A stretch of 64,000 nt of DNA. Source: DASVNK01 sp036383895 (lineage in GTDB: Bacteria > Verrucomicrobiota > Verrucomicrobiia > Limisphaerales > SXQI01). The notes below the pieces were generated by a model. It searched no databases and was not told where the DNA came from. It worked only from the letters and a program-made list of their open reading frames with translations. The stretch is taken from assembly GCA_036383895.1 (NCBI GenBank), contig DASVNK010000062.1, forward strand, positions 8,926-72,925, given 5' to 3'. The translations under genes were made by a program, and so were the position numbers. Position 1 is the stretch's first letter; the number at the start of each line of letters is the position of its first letter. Positions 26,158-35,208 of the stretch are shown piece after piece.

Positions 26158-26851
26158 TCGGGCTCTCTGATTTGCGCAAAAGCACTTCGAGGTACGGGAG
26201 GTCTGCGGGCGAAGTTGCTTTTGGATTCGGTGTTATTGATTCGACCAACTTCACCGGCTGCCCGATTAGTTCACATGCGGCCGTATCATCAGTAATTGAA
26301 AGTTTTTGCTTCGCTACTTCGGCGAGTGCGCGCGTGAGAATCTCTTTCCGGAACACCTGCGGGGTTTGAACGGACCACACCTTTGATCGATCGAGATGGC
26401 GCTCGATTAAACTGTTTTGGCCGATCTCCTTGAGTGTATCGGTGACGCGTTGTGCCGCGACGGAGGCTCCGACTTCTCGAGCGGCGGCGATGCAGTCCGA
26501 AATAATTTTGTGCGTGGTGCAGGGGCGCGCGCCGTCCTGGATGGCAACAATTTCGGTTTGCGGAGGGACACGCATCAATCCATTCCAAACGGAATTCTGA
26601 CGTTCCGCGCCACCTTCGGAGTAGGTGAATGGTTTTTTAAAGTGGTCAGTGGCAGCGATCTTGTCGAACTCAGGCCGGAGATCCGGACGAACGACGAGAA
26701 CGATGTGGTTAATTTCTGGAGAACTGTCGAATGCTGCCCAGGTGTGCGCGATGATTGGTCGGCCGCAGACTTCGAGGAAAAGCTTGTCGATGTCAGCACC
26801 CATGCGAGTGCCTTTGCCTGCGGCAACAATGACGGCAGTTACAAAGCTCAT
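26144..26851 (-). CDS. ispD: 2-C-methyl-D-erythritol 4-phosphate cytidylyltransferase
   Basis: The 235-residue enzyme has the CTP-binding motif VIVAAGKGTRMGADIDKLF, the GRPII region, IQDGARPCTT, TPQVFRKEIL and TDDTAACEL. All are conserved in IspD, the third enzyme of the MEP (non-mevalonate) isoprenoid pathway, which joins MEP and CTP into CDP-ME in the cytoplasm. It is the last gene of the yajC-secDF-terC-recJ-ispD run and starts 2 bases after the recJ stop. Confidence 0.95.
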   Translation of the reverse strand: MSFVTAVIVAAGKGTRMGADIDKLFLEVCGRPIIAHTWAAFDSSPEINHIVLVVRPDLRPEFDKIAATDHFKKPFTYSEGGAERQNSVWNGLMRVPPQTEIVAIQDGARPCTTHKIISDCIAAAREVGASVAAQRVTDTLKEIGQNSLIERHLDRSKVWSVQTPQVFRKEILTRALAEVAKQKLSITDDTAACELIGQPVKLVESITPNPKATSPADLPYLEVLLRKSESPITPR

Positions 26852-26853
26852 GC

Positions 26854-28563
26854 TTACGTAGGCTTCAGATCGAGGACTCTTAGTTGGATGGCGAGTGTGC
26901 CGTTGTATTCGCTAAATTCCGGCGCGAAGGCGAGGTCAAAGGAGGCGGGCAGTTCAGTTAATTCACAGTTCCACCATACAGCCTGTTGCGTTGCAAAACC
27001 GTCCGTGACGTTGAAGCGCAGATGCTGTTCGGCTGAACCGAGGCGGCGCATTGTTCCGGTGCAGCGGAGCCCGCGCGCGGCGAATTGCACGCAGGGGTTG
27101 CCTTGGCCGAATGGCTCGATTTGTTCGAGCGACTTCAGGAAGCTAAAGGTGAGGTCGCTGAGACGCACTTCCGCGTCGAGTTTGAGAAGCGGGAGCAGCG
27201 CTTCAGTTGAAAGCGTGGTGCGGGCAAGCTCGTTGAAGCGAGTGCGGAGGTCGGGGAGTTTTGTGGCGAGGATCGTTACGCCGGCTGCCATTGCGTGGCC
27301 GCCGTGCTTCACGAGCAGGTCGCTGCATTGGCGGAGGCTTGCGGCCAGGTCGAAGCCGTCGATGCTGCGGCCGGAGCCGCGCCAATTGTCCGTGCCGTCG
27401 CTGCCGAGGATGAGGGTGGGACGATGGAACTCGCGAACGACGCGTGAAGCAACAATGCCGACCACGCCGAGGTGCCAAGACGCGTCACCTTCGACGATGG
27501 CATAATCGGCCGCGGGGTTGAAGCGGGTGCGAACAGCTTCGATGACTTCGTCGGCGATTTTGCGTTCGATGGACTGGCGTTCCCGGTTCTGTGCGTCGAG
27601 AGCCTGGGCGAGAAATTCAGCGCGTGCTTCTTCGGTGGTGAGGAGTAGATCGAGGGCATCGAGTGCGGTTTCAAGTCGGCCGGCGGCGTTCAGGCGGGGA
27701 GCAAGTTGGAACGAAACACCGTAGCAATCGATGCTGCCGTTCAGGCCGGCGACTTTCTTGAGTGCTTTGAGGCCAATGCGAGCTGTTCGGGCAAGGCGTT
27801 CAAGGCCACAGCGAACGAGGATGCGGTTCTCGTCTTTGAGCGGGACGATATCGGCGATCGTGCCGAGCGCCACGAAATCGAGGTATTGCTTGAGGTCGTG
27901 GGTGCAAGCTTGTGGCCAGTTCAGATCGCGACAACGCTTGAGAATGGCGTGAGCAAGTTTAAAGGCGAGACCCGCGGAGCAGAGGTTTTTCAGGTGGGCG
28001 TTGCTGGTGAGCAGTTGGGGATTCACCAGCGAGTGAGCCGCGGGGGCCAGTGAACTCACCTGATGATGATCGAGCACAAGCACCTCAACGCCGCGTGCTG
28101 CGAGCGAGGCTATCACGTCGGCTGCGCTTGATCCGCAGTCAACCGCGAGGAGCAGTTTGACCGGGTGCTTCGTGAGGCAGTTTTCCACGCCGTCGGCGGA
28201 AAGGCCGTAGCCTTCCTCCAGGCGGTGAGGAAGGTAATAAGAACATTGCCAGCCAAGGGCACGGAAGAATTCGGTGAGGAGCGCAGTGGCGGTGACGCCG
28301 TCGACGTCGTAGTCGCCGAAGATGACGAATGGTTCGGAGTTCTTGTGGGTGAGCAGCAAGCGGTCAACGGCGCGATCCATGTCCGGGAGAAGGAATGGGT
28401 CAGAGAGGCGGGCGAGCTTTGGCGAGAGAAATTCGGAAGCAACCTGCGCGTCACTGCAACCGCGATTCACCAGGCATTGCGCGAAGAGTGGAGGAACGCC
28501 GACTGCGGCAGCCAGATCCGAAATGGCGGAGGAGGGCGGCGCGAAATGCCAGCGCGCGGTCAT
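26854..28563 (-). CDS. recJ: single-stranded-DNA-specific exonuclease RecJ
   Basis: At 569 residues it is the normal bacterial length. DHH phosphoesterase motifs are intact: FVIFGDYDVDGVTATALL (motif I), LLLAVDCGSS, VLVLDHHQVS (the DHH motif), the IVEGDASWHLGVVGIVASRV region and the DHHA1 motif GGHAMAAGVT. RecJ degrades 5' single strands in recombination, mismatch and base-excision repair. Its ATG overlaps the terC stop as ATGA, so the genes are co-translated. Confidence 0.95.
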   Translation of the reverse strand: MTARWHFAPPSSAISDLAAAVGVPPLFAQCLVNRGCSDAQVASEFLSPKLARLSDPFLLPDMDRAVDRLLLTHKNSEPFVIFGDYDVDGVTATALLTEFFRALGWQCSYYLPHRLEEGYGLSADGVENCLTKHPVKLLLAVDCGSSAADVIASLAARGVEVLVLDHHQVSSLAPAAHSLVNPQLLTSNAHLKNLCSAGLAFKLAHAILKRCRDLNWPQACTHDLKQYLDFVALGTIADIVPLKDENRILVRCGLERLARTARIGLKALKKVAGLNGSIDCYGVSFQLAPRLNAAGRLETALDALDLLLTTEEARAEFLAQALDAQNRERQSIERKIADEVIEAVRTRFNPAADYAIVEGDASWHLGVVGIVASRVVREFHRPTLILGSDGTDNWRGSGRSIDGFDLAASLRQCSDLLVKHGGHAMAAGVTILATKLPDLRTRFNELARTTLSTEALLPLLKLDAEVRLSDLTFSFLKSLEQIEPFGQGNPCVQFAARGLRCTGTMRRLGSAEQHLRFNVTDGFATQQAVWWNCELTELPASFDLAFAPEFSEYNGTLAIQLRVLDLKPT

Positions 28564-29528
28564 TTTTTCTTTTTGCGTTTTTCGGCGCGGGCTTCGCGTT
28601 GGGAGGCGATCAGCGACATCATGATACTCGTGCCAATGATTGCAGCGACGACGAAAAGAGAAACTTTCGTATCAATGTGGTGCCACTTGGCGACGAGCAT
28701 TTTGAACCCGATGAAGCAGAGCACGAGCGAGAGGCCTACCTTCAGATAGCGGAAGAAGCCGATGGCGCCGGCGAGGACGAAGTAGAGAGAACGGAGGCCG
28801 AGGATGGCGAAGACGTTTGAGGTGAAAACGATGAACGGTTTCGTGGTGACGCCGAAAATCGCCGGGATGGAGTCGACGGCGAAGATGAGGTCAGTCGTTT
28901 CGACCATCACGAGCACTAGCGCGAGAGGAGTGAGGACCCAGCGACCATTTTCTTTAATGGCAAAGTGCGATTCGTGGTAGGTGGTGGTGACTGGGAAAAA
29001 GCGGCGGGTGAGTTTTACGAAAAAATTCTTCTCAGGCTGGATCTCATCATCGTCGCCGGCGAAAATCATTTTAATGCCGGTGAACAGGAGGAACGCGCCA
29101 AGGATGTAGAGAAAGAAATGGAATCGGTTAATGAGTTCCGTTCCGAGCCAAATCATGACGCCACGCATGACGAGCGCACCGAGGATGCCCCAGAAGAGCA
29201 CGCGATGCTGAAATTTCAGAGGAACACGGAAGTATTGGAAAATAAGGGCGATAACGAAGACGTTGTCCATCGAGAGGGAGAGCTCGATGATGTAGCCGGT
29301 GATGAATTCGTTGCGCTCGACGCTGGTCCAGCCATCGGCCATGTGCGGCGCGATGAAGAAACCGAAGACGAACGCGAGGATGAACCAGGTGGTGCTCCAG
29401 GCGAGGGCTTCCTTAAACTTTACCTCGTGCGCCTTCCGATGGAAGACGCCGAGGTCGAGCAAAAGAAAAATGACAACGGCGCCGACGAATATCGCCCAGT
29501 CCCACCCTGAAACGCCGAGCCCTGGCAT
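28560..29528 (-). CDS. TerC/Alx-family integral membrane protein
   Basis: This 322-residue protein has about seven or eight membrane segments and the two family motifs ELSLSMDNVFVIALIF and ETTDLIFAVDSIPAIF. In Alx and MntP-like TerC proteins these acidic and Asn residues bind divalent cations, mainly manganese. The long TSVERNEFITGYIIELSLSMDN form and the HHIDTKVSLF end match Alx. TerC proteins are also tied to metalation of secreted proteins at the Sec translocon, so its place directly after secDF is suggestive. No yybP-ykoY riboswitch can be upstream because secDF ends 5 bases before it. Confidence 0.92.
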   Translation of the reverse strand: MPGLGVSGWDWAIFVGAVVIFLLLDLGVFHRKAHEVKFKEALAWSTTWFILAFVFGFFIAPHMADGWTSVERNEFITGYIIELSLSMDNVFVIALIFQYFRVPLKFQHRVLFWGILGALVMRGVMIWLGTELINRFHFFLYILGAFLLFTGIKMIFAGDDDEIQPEKNFFVKLTRRFFPVTTTYHESHFAIKENGRWVLTPLALVLVMVETTDLIFAVDSIPAIFGVTTKPFIVFTSNVFAILGLRSLYFVLAGAIGFFRYLKVGLSLVLCFIGFKMLVAKWHHIDTKVSLFVVAAIIGTSIMMSLIASQREARAEKRKKKK

Positions 29529-29533
29529 AAAGA

Positions 29534-32059
29534 TTAGGCGCGAACAGGAACTGGCTCTTCAATGATCGTCGTTTTCGCCAGGCCAGGTTTTTCACCTTTA
29601 TACCACTTCAACACCAATGGAGCAGCGATGTAGATACTGGAGTATGTACCGACGAGAATACCGACCAGGAAGGTGAAGGCGAAATCGTTGATGATACCGC
29701 CACCGAAGAGATACAGCGCGAGTGTGGCCAAAATCACGGAACCGCCAGTAATCAAAGTTCGGCTGAGCGTTTGATTCAAGGCGAGGTTGATAACGTCGCG
29801 GAAACTGCCGCGAACGCCGAGCTTCAAGTCTTCGCGAATACGGTCCAGAATAACAATTTTGTCGTTGACCGAGTAACCGATGATCGTGAGGACGGCTGCA
29901 ACCATCGGCGCACTGAGTTCTCCCCCCATTAAGAAGAAGATACCCATGGTGACGAGCACGTCATGCAATGTGGCGACAACAGCGGCGATCGCGAAGCCGA
30001 ACTCATAGCGCATGGCGACGTAAACCAACACGCCGAAGAAGGCGAGCAAGGCCGAAATGATCGCAGATTTCTGAATCTCCGCTCCGACCGTCGGGCCTAC
30101 TTGATCGTTTCCAACAAGTTGAAATTTTGCGTCGGGGAATTGTTGTTGAAGGGCGGTGGCAACCCGCGGGCCGGAGCCATATTCGGTGACGACGTTCAAG
30201 GTTTCACTTTGATCCACGACGCTGCGTTGATATTGGATTTGCGGGTCGCCCACATTGAGCTTCACCAACTCATTGCGGAGGCGGTCCATATCGACGCGTT
30301 GCGCGAAACGGTAGGTAGTGCCGTCGCCTCCGCGGAAATCAACACCGAGTACATCAGCGCCGCGGCCGAAGGCAGCGTAGCCGACGCCGACCAGGATGAT
30401 GGCAATACTGGCGATGGCGGTAAACTTCGCGCCTTTCAAGAAATCAATCGCGGGAATTTTTACGATGGGCATCATCTTGAGCGATTTGATCAGATTGCGT
30501 TCGATCATCGCGTTGAAGATGAGGCGAGTGACCATGAGCGCGGTGAACAAGCTGACCGCGACACCGATCGCGAGCGTGACACCGAACCCTTTAATAGGTC
30601 CTGTGCCCTTCCAGATCAGAATTAAAGAGGTGATCAAGGTGGTGACGTGCGAATCTAAAATGGTTCCGAAGGCGCGATCATAACCCGCGATGAGAGCGCC
30701 ACGAAGACTTTTGCCTTTGGCGATTTCTTCACGAATACGTTCAAAGATAAGAACGTTCGCATCGACCGCCATACCGATGGTCAGCGCGATACCGGCGATG
30801 CCGGGCAGAGTGAGTGTGGCATCGATCGAGCACATGAAACCGAGCAGGATGATGACATTTAACAAGAGAGCGACGTTGGCGACCATTCCCGCGAGGAAAT
30901 AGAAGAACAACATGAACGCAAAGGTGAGCGCCGCGGCAGCGACTGAAGCGGTGACACCGCTGCGGATGGAATCTTTGCCGAGGCTCGGGTCTACTGCGCG
31001 TTGCTCTTCGATCTGGAGAGGCGCCTCGAGTGGGTTCATGAGCACGTGCGAAAGGTCGAGCGCTTCCTTGAGACTGAAATCACCTTCAATTTGCGCGCTG
31101 CCGCCGGTGATCGGGCCATTAATGCGAGGAGCGGAATAGATTTCACCATCGAGCACGATCGCGAGCAAACGCCCCACGTTCGCGCGGGTGACGTCTCCAA
31201 AAAGCCGGGCGCCTTCACTATCAAAACGCATCGTGATCAGTGGTTGGTTAGACATTGGGTCGCGAATGACGCCGGCGCGGGTAACGTATTTACCGATGAG
31301 ACCTTGTTCAGCGCCTTTCTTGACGAGGTAAGGAACGAGTTGCTCCGGCTGGCCAGGTTGTTGGGCAGCGCGCCGCTGGGTGAGACGTTCATAGCCGGGA
31401 GGAATGATCCCTTGCTGAAGGAACTGGTCGCTTTCGGGATGGACCAGACGGAAGGCCAGCGAGGCGGGTTTGGAAATGGCGGTGCGAGCGCTTTCGATTT
31501 CGGCTTCGGAAAGCCCAGGAAGCTGAACCAGAATCCGATCTTCGCCGCCTTTTTGAATGATCGGCTCGGCGACACCGAACGCGTCGACGCGCCGACGCAG
31601 AACCTCGATGGCCTGATCGATCTGCGCATTGCGATCGATCTCGTCGACGTCATTGGTCCCGGCAGGACGATCGACTTGCTGCATACGAACCATGAAGGCG
31701 GTGCCGCCCTGGAGATCAAGGCCCAGTTTGATTTGGCCGGCGGCTTCGCGTTGGAGGCGGTTCAGGATGGTCCGGTTCGGTTTTGGATCGTTCTCTGCGA
31801 CACGGAATTGCGGGAAGAAAGCGCGAAGATTGTTAGTCCCGATTGCATCGACTATATTCTGGTAATCACGGTTTGGGCGTTGCTGCTGGAGTTCGCGGGC
31901 GCGGGTGACGATCGCCTGAAAATTGGTGTCGCGAGAATTCGCGCTGCTCTCAACGAACTGGTCGAGAAGTGGCCTGCCTTGCGGGGGATAGATTTCGTAG
32001 AGCGCCCACAAGACGACGAAAACGACGAGTGCCCATTTCCAGAAAGTGTTTCGATTCAT
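29534..32059 (-). CDS. secDF: protein translocase subunit SecDF (fusion)
   Basis: The 841-residue protein fuses SecD and SecF. The SecD half has a first TM, the IKLGLDLQGGTAFMVRM D1 motif, a P1 periplasmic domain, and six-TM block motifs such as MAVDANVLIFERIREE. The SecF half begins near 535 with the DVLGVDFRGGDGTTYRF motif and ends with IGYSVNDKIVILDRIRED. SecDF uses the proton gradient to pull preproteins out of the SecYEG channel. Fusion of the two is seen in several phyla, including Verrucomicrobiota. It follows yajC by 41 bases. Confidence 0.96.
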   Translation of the reverse strand: MNRNTFWKWALVVFVVLWALYEIYPPQGRPLLDQFVESSANSRDTNFQAIVTRARELQQQRPNRDYQNIVDAIGTNNLRAFFPQFRVAENDPKPNRTILNRLQREAAGQIKLGLDLQGGTAFMVRMQQVDRPAGTNDVDEIDRNAQIDQAIEVLRRRVDAFGVAEPIIQKGGEDRILVQLPGLSEAEIESARTAISKPASLAFRLVHPESDQFLQQGIIPPGYERLTQRRAAQQPGQPEQLVPYLVKKGAEQGLIGKYVTRAGVIRDPMSNQPLITMRFDSEGARLFGDVTRANVGRLLAIVLDGEIYSAPRINGPITGGSAQIEGDFSLKEALDLSHVLMNPLEAPLQIEEQRAVDPSLGKDSIRSGVTASVAAAALTFAFMLFFYFLAGMVANVALLLNVIILLGFMCSIDATLTLPGIAGIALTIGMAVDANVLIFERIREEIAKGKSLRGALIAGYDRAFGTILDSHVTTLITSLILIWKGTGPIKGFGVTLAIGVAVSLFTALMVTRLIFNAMIERNLIKSLKMMPIVKIPAIDFLKGAKFTAIASIAIILVGVGYAAFGRGADVLGVDFRGGDGTTYRFAQRVDMDRLRNELVKLNVGDPQIQYQRSVVDQSETLNVVTEYGSGPRVATALQQQFPDAKFQLVGNDQVGPTVGAEIQKSAIISALLAFFGVLVYVAMRYEFGFAIAAVVATLHDVLVTMGIFFLMGGELSAPMVAAVLTIIGYSVNDKIVILDRIREDLKLGVRGSFRDVINLALNQTLSRTLITGGSVILATLALYLFGGGIINDFAFTFLVGILVGTYSSIYIAAPLVLKWYKGEKPGLAKTTIIEEPVPVRA

Positions 32060-32100
32060 TTGTTTGGAAAGATTGGAAAAGCGATTAGCGGATGAGCGAA

Positions 32101-32436
32101 TTACGATTCGGCCGAAGCGCCGCGTTCTGTGACTTCGGTAATGGCGCTTTTGAGGACTTCGAGCTTGGTATCGGCGGAACGAAGAGAAACCGATTTGTCC
32201 TTGATACCAACGATCGTGCCGAGAATGCCGGAGGTGGTAACGACGCGATCGCCGTTCTTGATCGTTTTGAGCATTTCAGCGTGCTCACGGGCTTTTTTCT
32301 GCTGGGGGCGGAACATGAGAAAGTACATGGCCAAGCCCATAAAGACCATCAGGCCAATGGTTTGGGCCATTCCAGCGCGCGGGTCCTGGACAGTCTGTTG
32401 CGCAAACAAAACGGTCAATTCAGCAAAGGCCATCAT
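32101..32436 (-). CDS. yajC: preprotein translocase subunit YajC
   Basis: The 111-residue single-pass membrane protein has the typical MAQTIGLMVFMGLAMYFLMFRPQQKKAREHAEMLKTIKNGDRVVTTSGILGTI core: TM helix, FRPQQKK motif, then a small beta domain. It binds SecDF in the holo-translocon. It heads the operon. The first of two adjacent ATGs (MM) is used here; the second is equally possible. Confidence 0.94.
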   Translation of the reverse strand: MMAFAELTVLFAQQTVQDPRAGMAQTIGLMVFMGLAMYFLMFRPQQKKAREHAEMLKTIKNGDRVVTTSGILGTIVGIKDKSVSLRSADTKLEVLKSAITEVTERGASAES

Positions 32437-32706
32437 TCAAGTTTTGAAGCCGGTAAATCTACGCATCGAACTTCTTTTGGCAAGCGGTTATACCGATGGA
32501 GCTCTCGGGGCGCTGCGATGATTCATTGCGGATTGTGGTTCGTTTCTTATCAAGCGCGAATTGGATGCGCGAACCACATGGCACGATAGCGAAGCAGCCG
32601 GAGATTGAAGCCATGGGGGTTCCTAACCTGGCTTTTACGACGGCACTCGCGAAGATTGGGAGTGGCTTGGGATGCATACCACGCAGCCACTCCGGTAAAG
32701 GTCTTG
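32437..32706. other. intergenic region upstream of yajC
   Basis: This 270-base interval lies between the Gfo/Idh stop and the yajC start, both minus strand. It must contain the promoter for the yajC-secDF-terC-recJ-ispD operon. I see no gene, tRNA or convincing hairpin in it. Confidence 0.4.
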
Positions 32707-34011
32707 TTAGACAACGCGGTTCTGCCCAGGCATCGCTATGGGAGCAACCGGGAGATCCATATCCCACTCGATCTTTTCGGGGACGAGAGATTCGTTGGAG
32801 TTGAGGGCTTCTTCCCAGGTGATTTCGGCGCCGGTGTAGGCGGCCATGCGGCCCATGATCGCGGTCATGGAGCTGTTCGCGAGCTTCACGCCGTCGTTGA
32901 TGGGGTTACCCGCGCGAATGGACGCGAAGAGATCGTCGTGCTCGACTTGATACATGTTCGGACGCGGGCCGGAATAGCGCCAGTTCTTCTCGCCTTTGAT
33001 CCACGGCATGCCGGCGAAGCCGAGTTCGCGGGCCATGCCTTTGGTGCCATACATCGTGGCGGAATTGTCGTTCGCGCAGCCGGCGATCTGGCGCTGGCCG
33101 AGGAAGCCGCGGGCGCCATCTGCGAATTCGTAATTTACTTCGATGTGGTCGTATATGTTTCCGCCGTGCGCGGGAATTTGGCGGCCGCCAACCGCGACTG
33201 CTTTCAAAGGCGGCACATCTTTGAAGGCCCAGCACATCCAATCGACCGCGTGCACCGCCTGCTCGACGAGGCCATCGCCGGAGAGCCAGACAAAATTATA
33301 CCAGTTGCGGAGTTGCCACTCGACGTCGCTCATGCCGGGCGGACGGGTGTTGGCCGGAGGCATGGGTTTAACGGGGCTGGTGTAATACGTGCCGTAGAAA
33401 ACGCGGAGATCGCCGATCTCGCCGCCCACGACGCGTTCGAAGAGGGCGCGTTCGGCGAGATTCGCGCGCCAACAGAAACCGGAACCGAGGGCGAGATTCT
33501 TCTTCTTCGCTTCGGCGGCGGCTTCAAGAGCGATGCGCACGCCGGCGGCATCGGTGGCGACGGGCTTTTCGCAGAAAACGTGTTTGCCGGCCGCGACGGC
33601 GGCTTTCAAGTGACGGGGGCGGAATCCGGGAGGCGTGGCGAGAACGACGAAATCGACACCGCTATCGATGACTTTTTGGTAAGCGTCGAGGCCGACGAAT
33701 TTGTTTTCAACTTTCAGTTTATCGCCGACTTCTTTCTCTAAATTCTGCAGCGCGCCATCGATCTGTTTGTCGAAAATGTCGCCGACGGCGGTAAGGACCA
33801 CATTCTTGTCGGACTTCAACGCTTCGCGCGCGGCGCCTGTGCCGCGCCCGCCGCAACCCACGAGGCCGATCTTGAGCGTTTGGCTGTTCGCAAAGGAATT
33901 CGGCGAGAGCGCAATGTAGGGGGCCGCGATGGTAGCCGCAGCGACCGCAGAAGATTTCTTCAGGAAACTGCGCCGTGAATCAGCGCCCGCGGGAGAGTTA
34001 TTTTCGTTCAT
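32707..34011 (-). CDS. Tat-exported Gfo/Idh/MocA-family oxidoreductase
   Basis: The 434-residue protein has a twin-arginine signal (DSRRSFLKKSSAVAAATIAAPYIA) and a Rossmann domain with GLVGCGGRGTGA. The family motif appears as HVFCEKPVATD, followed by the alpha/beta dimer domain. Long insert sequences such as YYTSPVKPMPPANTRPPGMSDVEWQL are typical of the Planctomycetota/Verrucomicrobiota exported group. These use NAD(P) carried through Tat with the folded enzyme, and act on sugars or glycosides in the periplasm. Substrate unknown. It is transcribed alone. Confidence 0.88.
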   Translation of the reverse strand: MNENNSPAGADSRRSFLKKSSAVAAATIAAPYIALSPNSFANSQTLKIGLVGCGGRGTGAAREALKSDKNVVLTAVGDIFDKQIDGALQNLEKEVGDKLKVENKFVGLDAYQKVIDSGVDFVVLATPPGFRPRHLKAAVAAGKHVFCEKPVATDAAGVRIALEAAAEAKKKNLALGSGFCWRANLAERALFERVVGGEIGDLRVFYGTYYTSPVKPMPPANTRPPGMSDVEWQLRNWYNFVWLSGDGLVEQAVHAVDWMCWAFKDVPPLKAVAVGGRQIPAHGGNIYDHIEVNYEFADGARGFLGQRQIAGCANDNSATMYGTKGMARELGFAGMPWIKGEKNWRYSGPRPNMYQVEHDDLFASIRAGNPINDGVKLANSSMTAIMGRMAAYTGAEITWEEALNSNESLVPEKIEWDMDLPVAPIAMPGQNRVV

Positions 34012-34305
34012 TGGGATTTTCGGGAGTGTCTTTGATCCTCATAATTTTCGAGGACGCCGGCGTCAAGGAAAGAGGCCGGACCTCAAAACGAGTGTCACTC
34101 CCGGGTTGCCATTGGCGCAACCTTAAATCCCGATGCGATTCACGAAAAAGCTTACGATAACTGCCAGACATATTGTGCATTCCGATCCGACCGTTAACTT
34201 GGACGAAGGGGCTTCGTCGTTTATTCCAAAAAAATTGAAGCGGGATTTTAGGCAGAGATGGAGGAGATACGCAATGGGTTTGCGGTGGAAACTGTGAAGG
34301 AGTTA
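34012..34305. other. intergenic region between Gfo/Idh and glycosyltransferase genes
   Basis: About 294 bases, AT-richer in the part near 34160-34255 (including an A7 run). It must hold the Gfo/Idh promoter and the end of the glycosyltransferase transcript. No gene or clear terminator is visible. Confidence 0.35.
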
Positions 34306-35184
34306 TTAACCGGCAGCGCGGACTTCGGCACCGGTGTGCTCGGCTTTCAGCGGGACGCGCTTCCAGAAGGGGCTCGGTTTGGGGGCTTCGAAGCGGACGC
34401 GTTTGGCGGGGCTTTGTTTGGTGTAGATTTCGTAGGTGAGGGGTTTTTCGAAGTAGCCGCCTTCGAAGAGCCGTTTGACGTGGTAGGCGCGGGAGAGGAG
34501 CGGCTTGCCGAGGCGCATCCAGAGCGGGGCGGCGGCACGGAACTCCGCTTTTTCGCGAATGGCGTTGGGCTTGAGATTCATGTTCGCGCCGGTTTCAGTA
34601 AAAGCGGCGGTGTAGTAGCGCAGAACTTTCATCCGGACGCCGGCGCGGAGGGCGCGGACCATCCAGTCACCGTCGCCGAGATCGCGCAGCCTGTCGCTGA
34701 AGAAAAGTTTGCGGTCATCAATGAGCGAGCGGCGGAAGAAAATGCTGCAGGTGAGGGCGCAGAGGGAATCGAGGCGGGTATGGCTTTCCCACGGTATGTG
34801 CACTTTGCGGAAGCAATTCAGTGAGCCGTCTTCGTTGATGACGAGACTATCGGCGAGAACCATTTCGGCATTCGGATTTTCCGCAAAGCATTTCTCCACC
34901 GCCTTCAACGCACCGGGGAGGTACTGTTCGTCGCAATTGATGTAGGCGAGGATGTCTCCTTTCGCTTTGCGGAGCCCGCGGTTCACGGCGTCGTACATGC
35001 CGCGGTCTTTCTCGAAATACGCTTTGACCCGTTTCTCCTGCGGAAGCCAGTCCATCGTGCCGTCGTCAGAGACGGCGTCCTGGATGATGTGCTCGAGATC
35101 GACGCCCTGGTCGGCGACCGACTCGATGCAAAGCTTGAGCCAGGCGCTGGCGCGAAAGCTCGGTGTGATGATCGAGAACTGCAC
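34306..35184 (-). CDS. glycosyltransferase family 2
   Basis: The 292-residue cytosolic enzyme begins MQFSIITPSFRASAWLKLCIESVADQ, the GT-A/GT2 start. The nucleotide-sugar Asp is in AVSDDGTMDWL, and an acidic metal motif (YINCDEQYLPGALKAVEK) stands at the DxD position. It lacks a membrane anchor. It follows the GDP-mannose epimerase-like gene by 24 bases, so it may add the sugar made from that product to an exopolysaccharide or lipopolysaccharide. Acceptor unknown. Confidence 0.87.
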   Translation of the reverse strand: MQFSIITPSFRASAWLKLCIESVADQGVDLEHIIQDAVSDDGTMDWLPQEKRVKAYFEKDRGMYDAVNRGLRKAKGDILAYINCDEQYLPGALKAVEKCFAENPNAEMVLADSLVINEDGSLNCFRKVHIPWESHTRLDSLCALTCSIFFRRSLIDDRKLFFSDRLRDLGDGDWMVRALRAGVRMKVLRYYTAAFTETGANMNLKPNAIREKAEFRAAAPLWMRLGKPLLSRAYHVKRLFEGGYFEKPLTYEIYTKQSPAKRVRFEAPKPSPFWKRVPLKAEHTGAEVRAAG

Positions 35185-35208
35185 CGAATTAACGAAGTTC
35201 CGCGATGA

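Noticed and set aside
28540..29540. yybP-ykoY manganese riboswitch before the TerC gene
   Set aside because: TerC starts 5 bases after secDF; there is no leader space.
31001..32095. 364-codon plus-strand open frame
   Set aside because: Antisense to secDF, which has clear SecD motifs.
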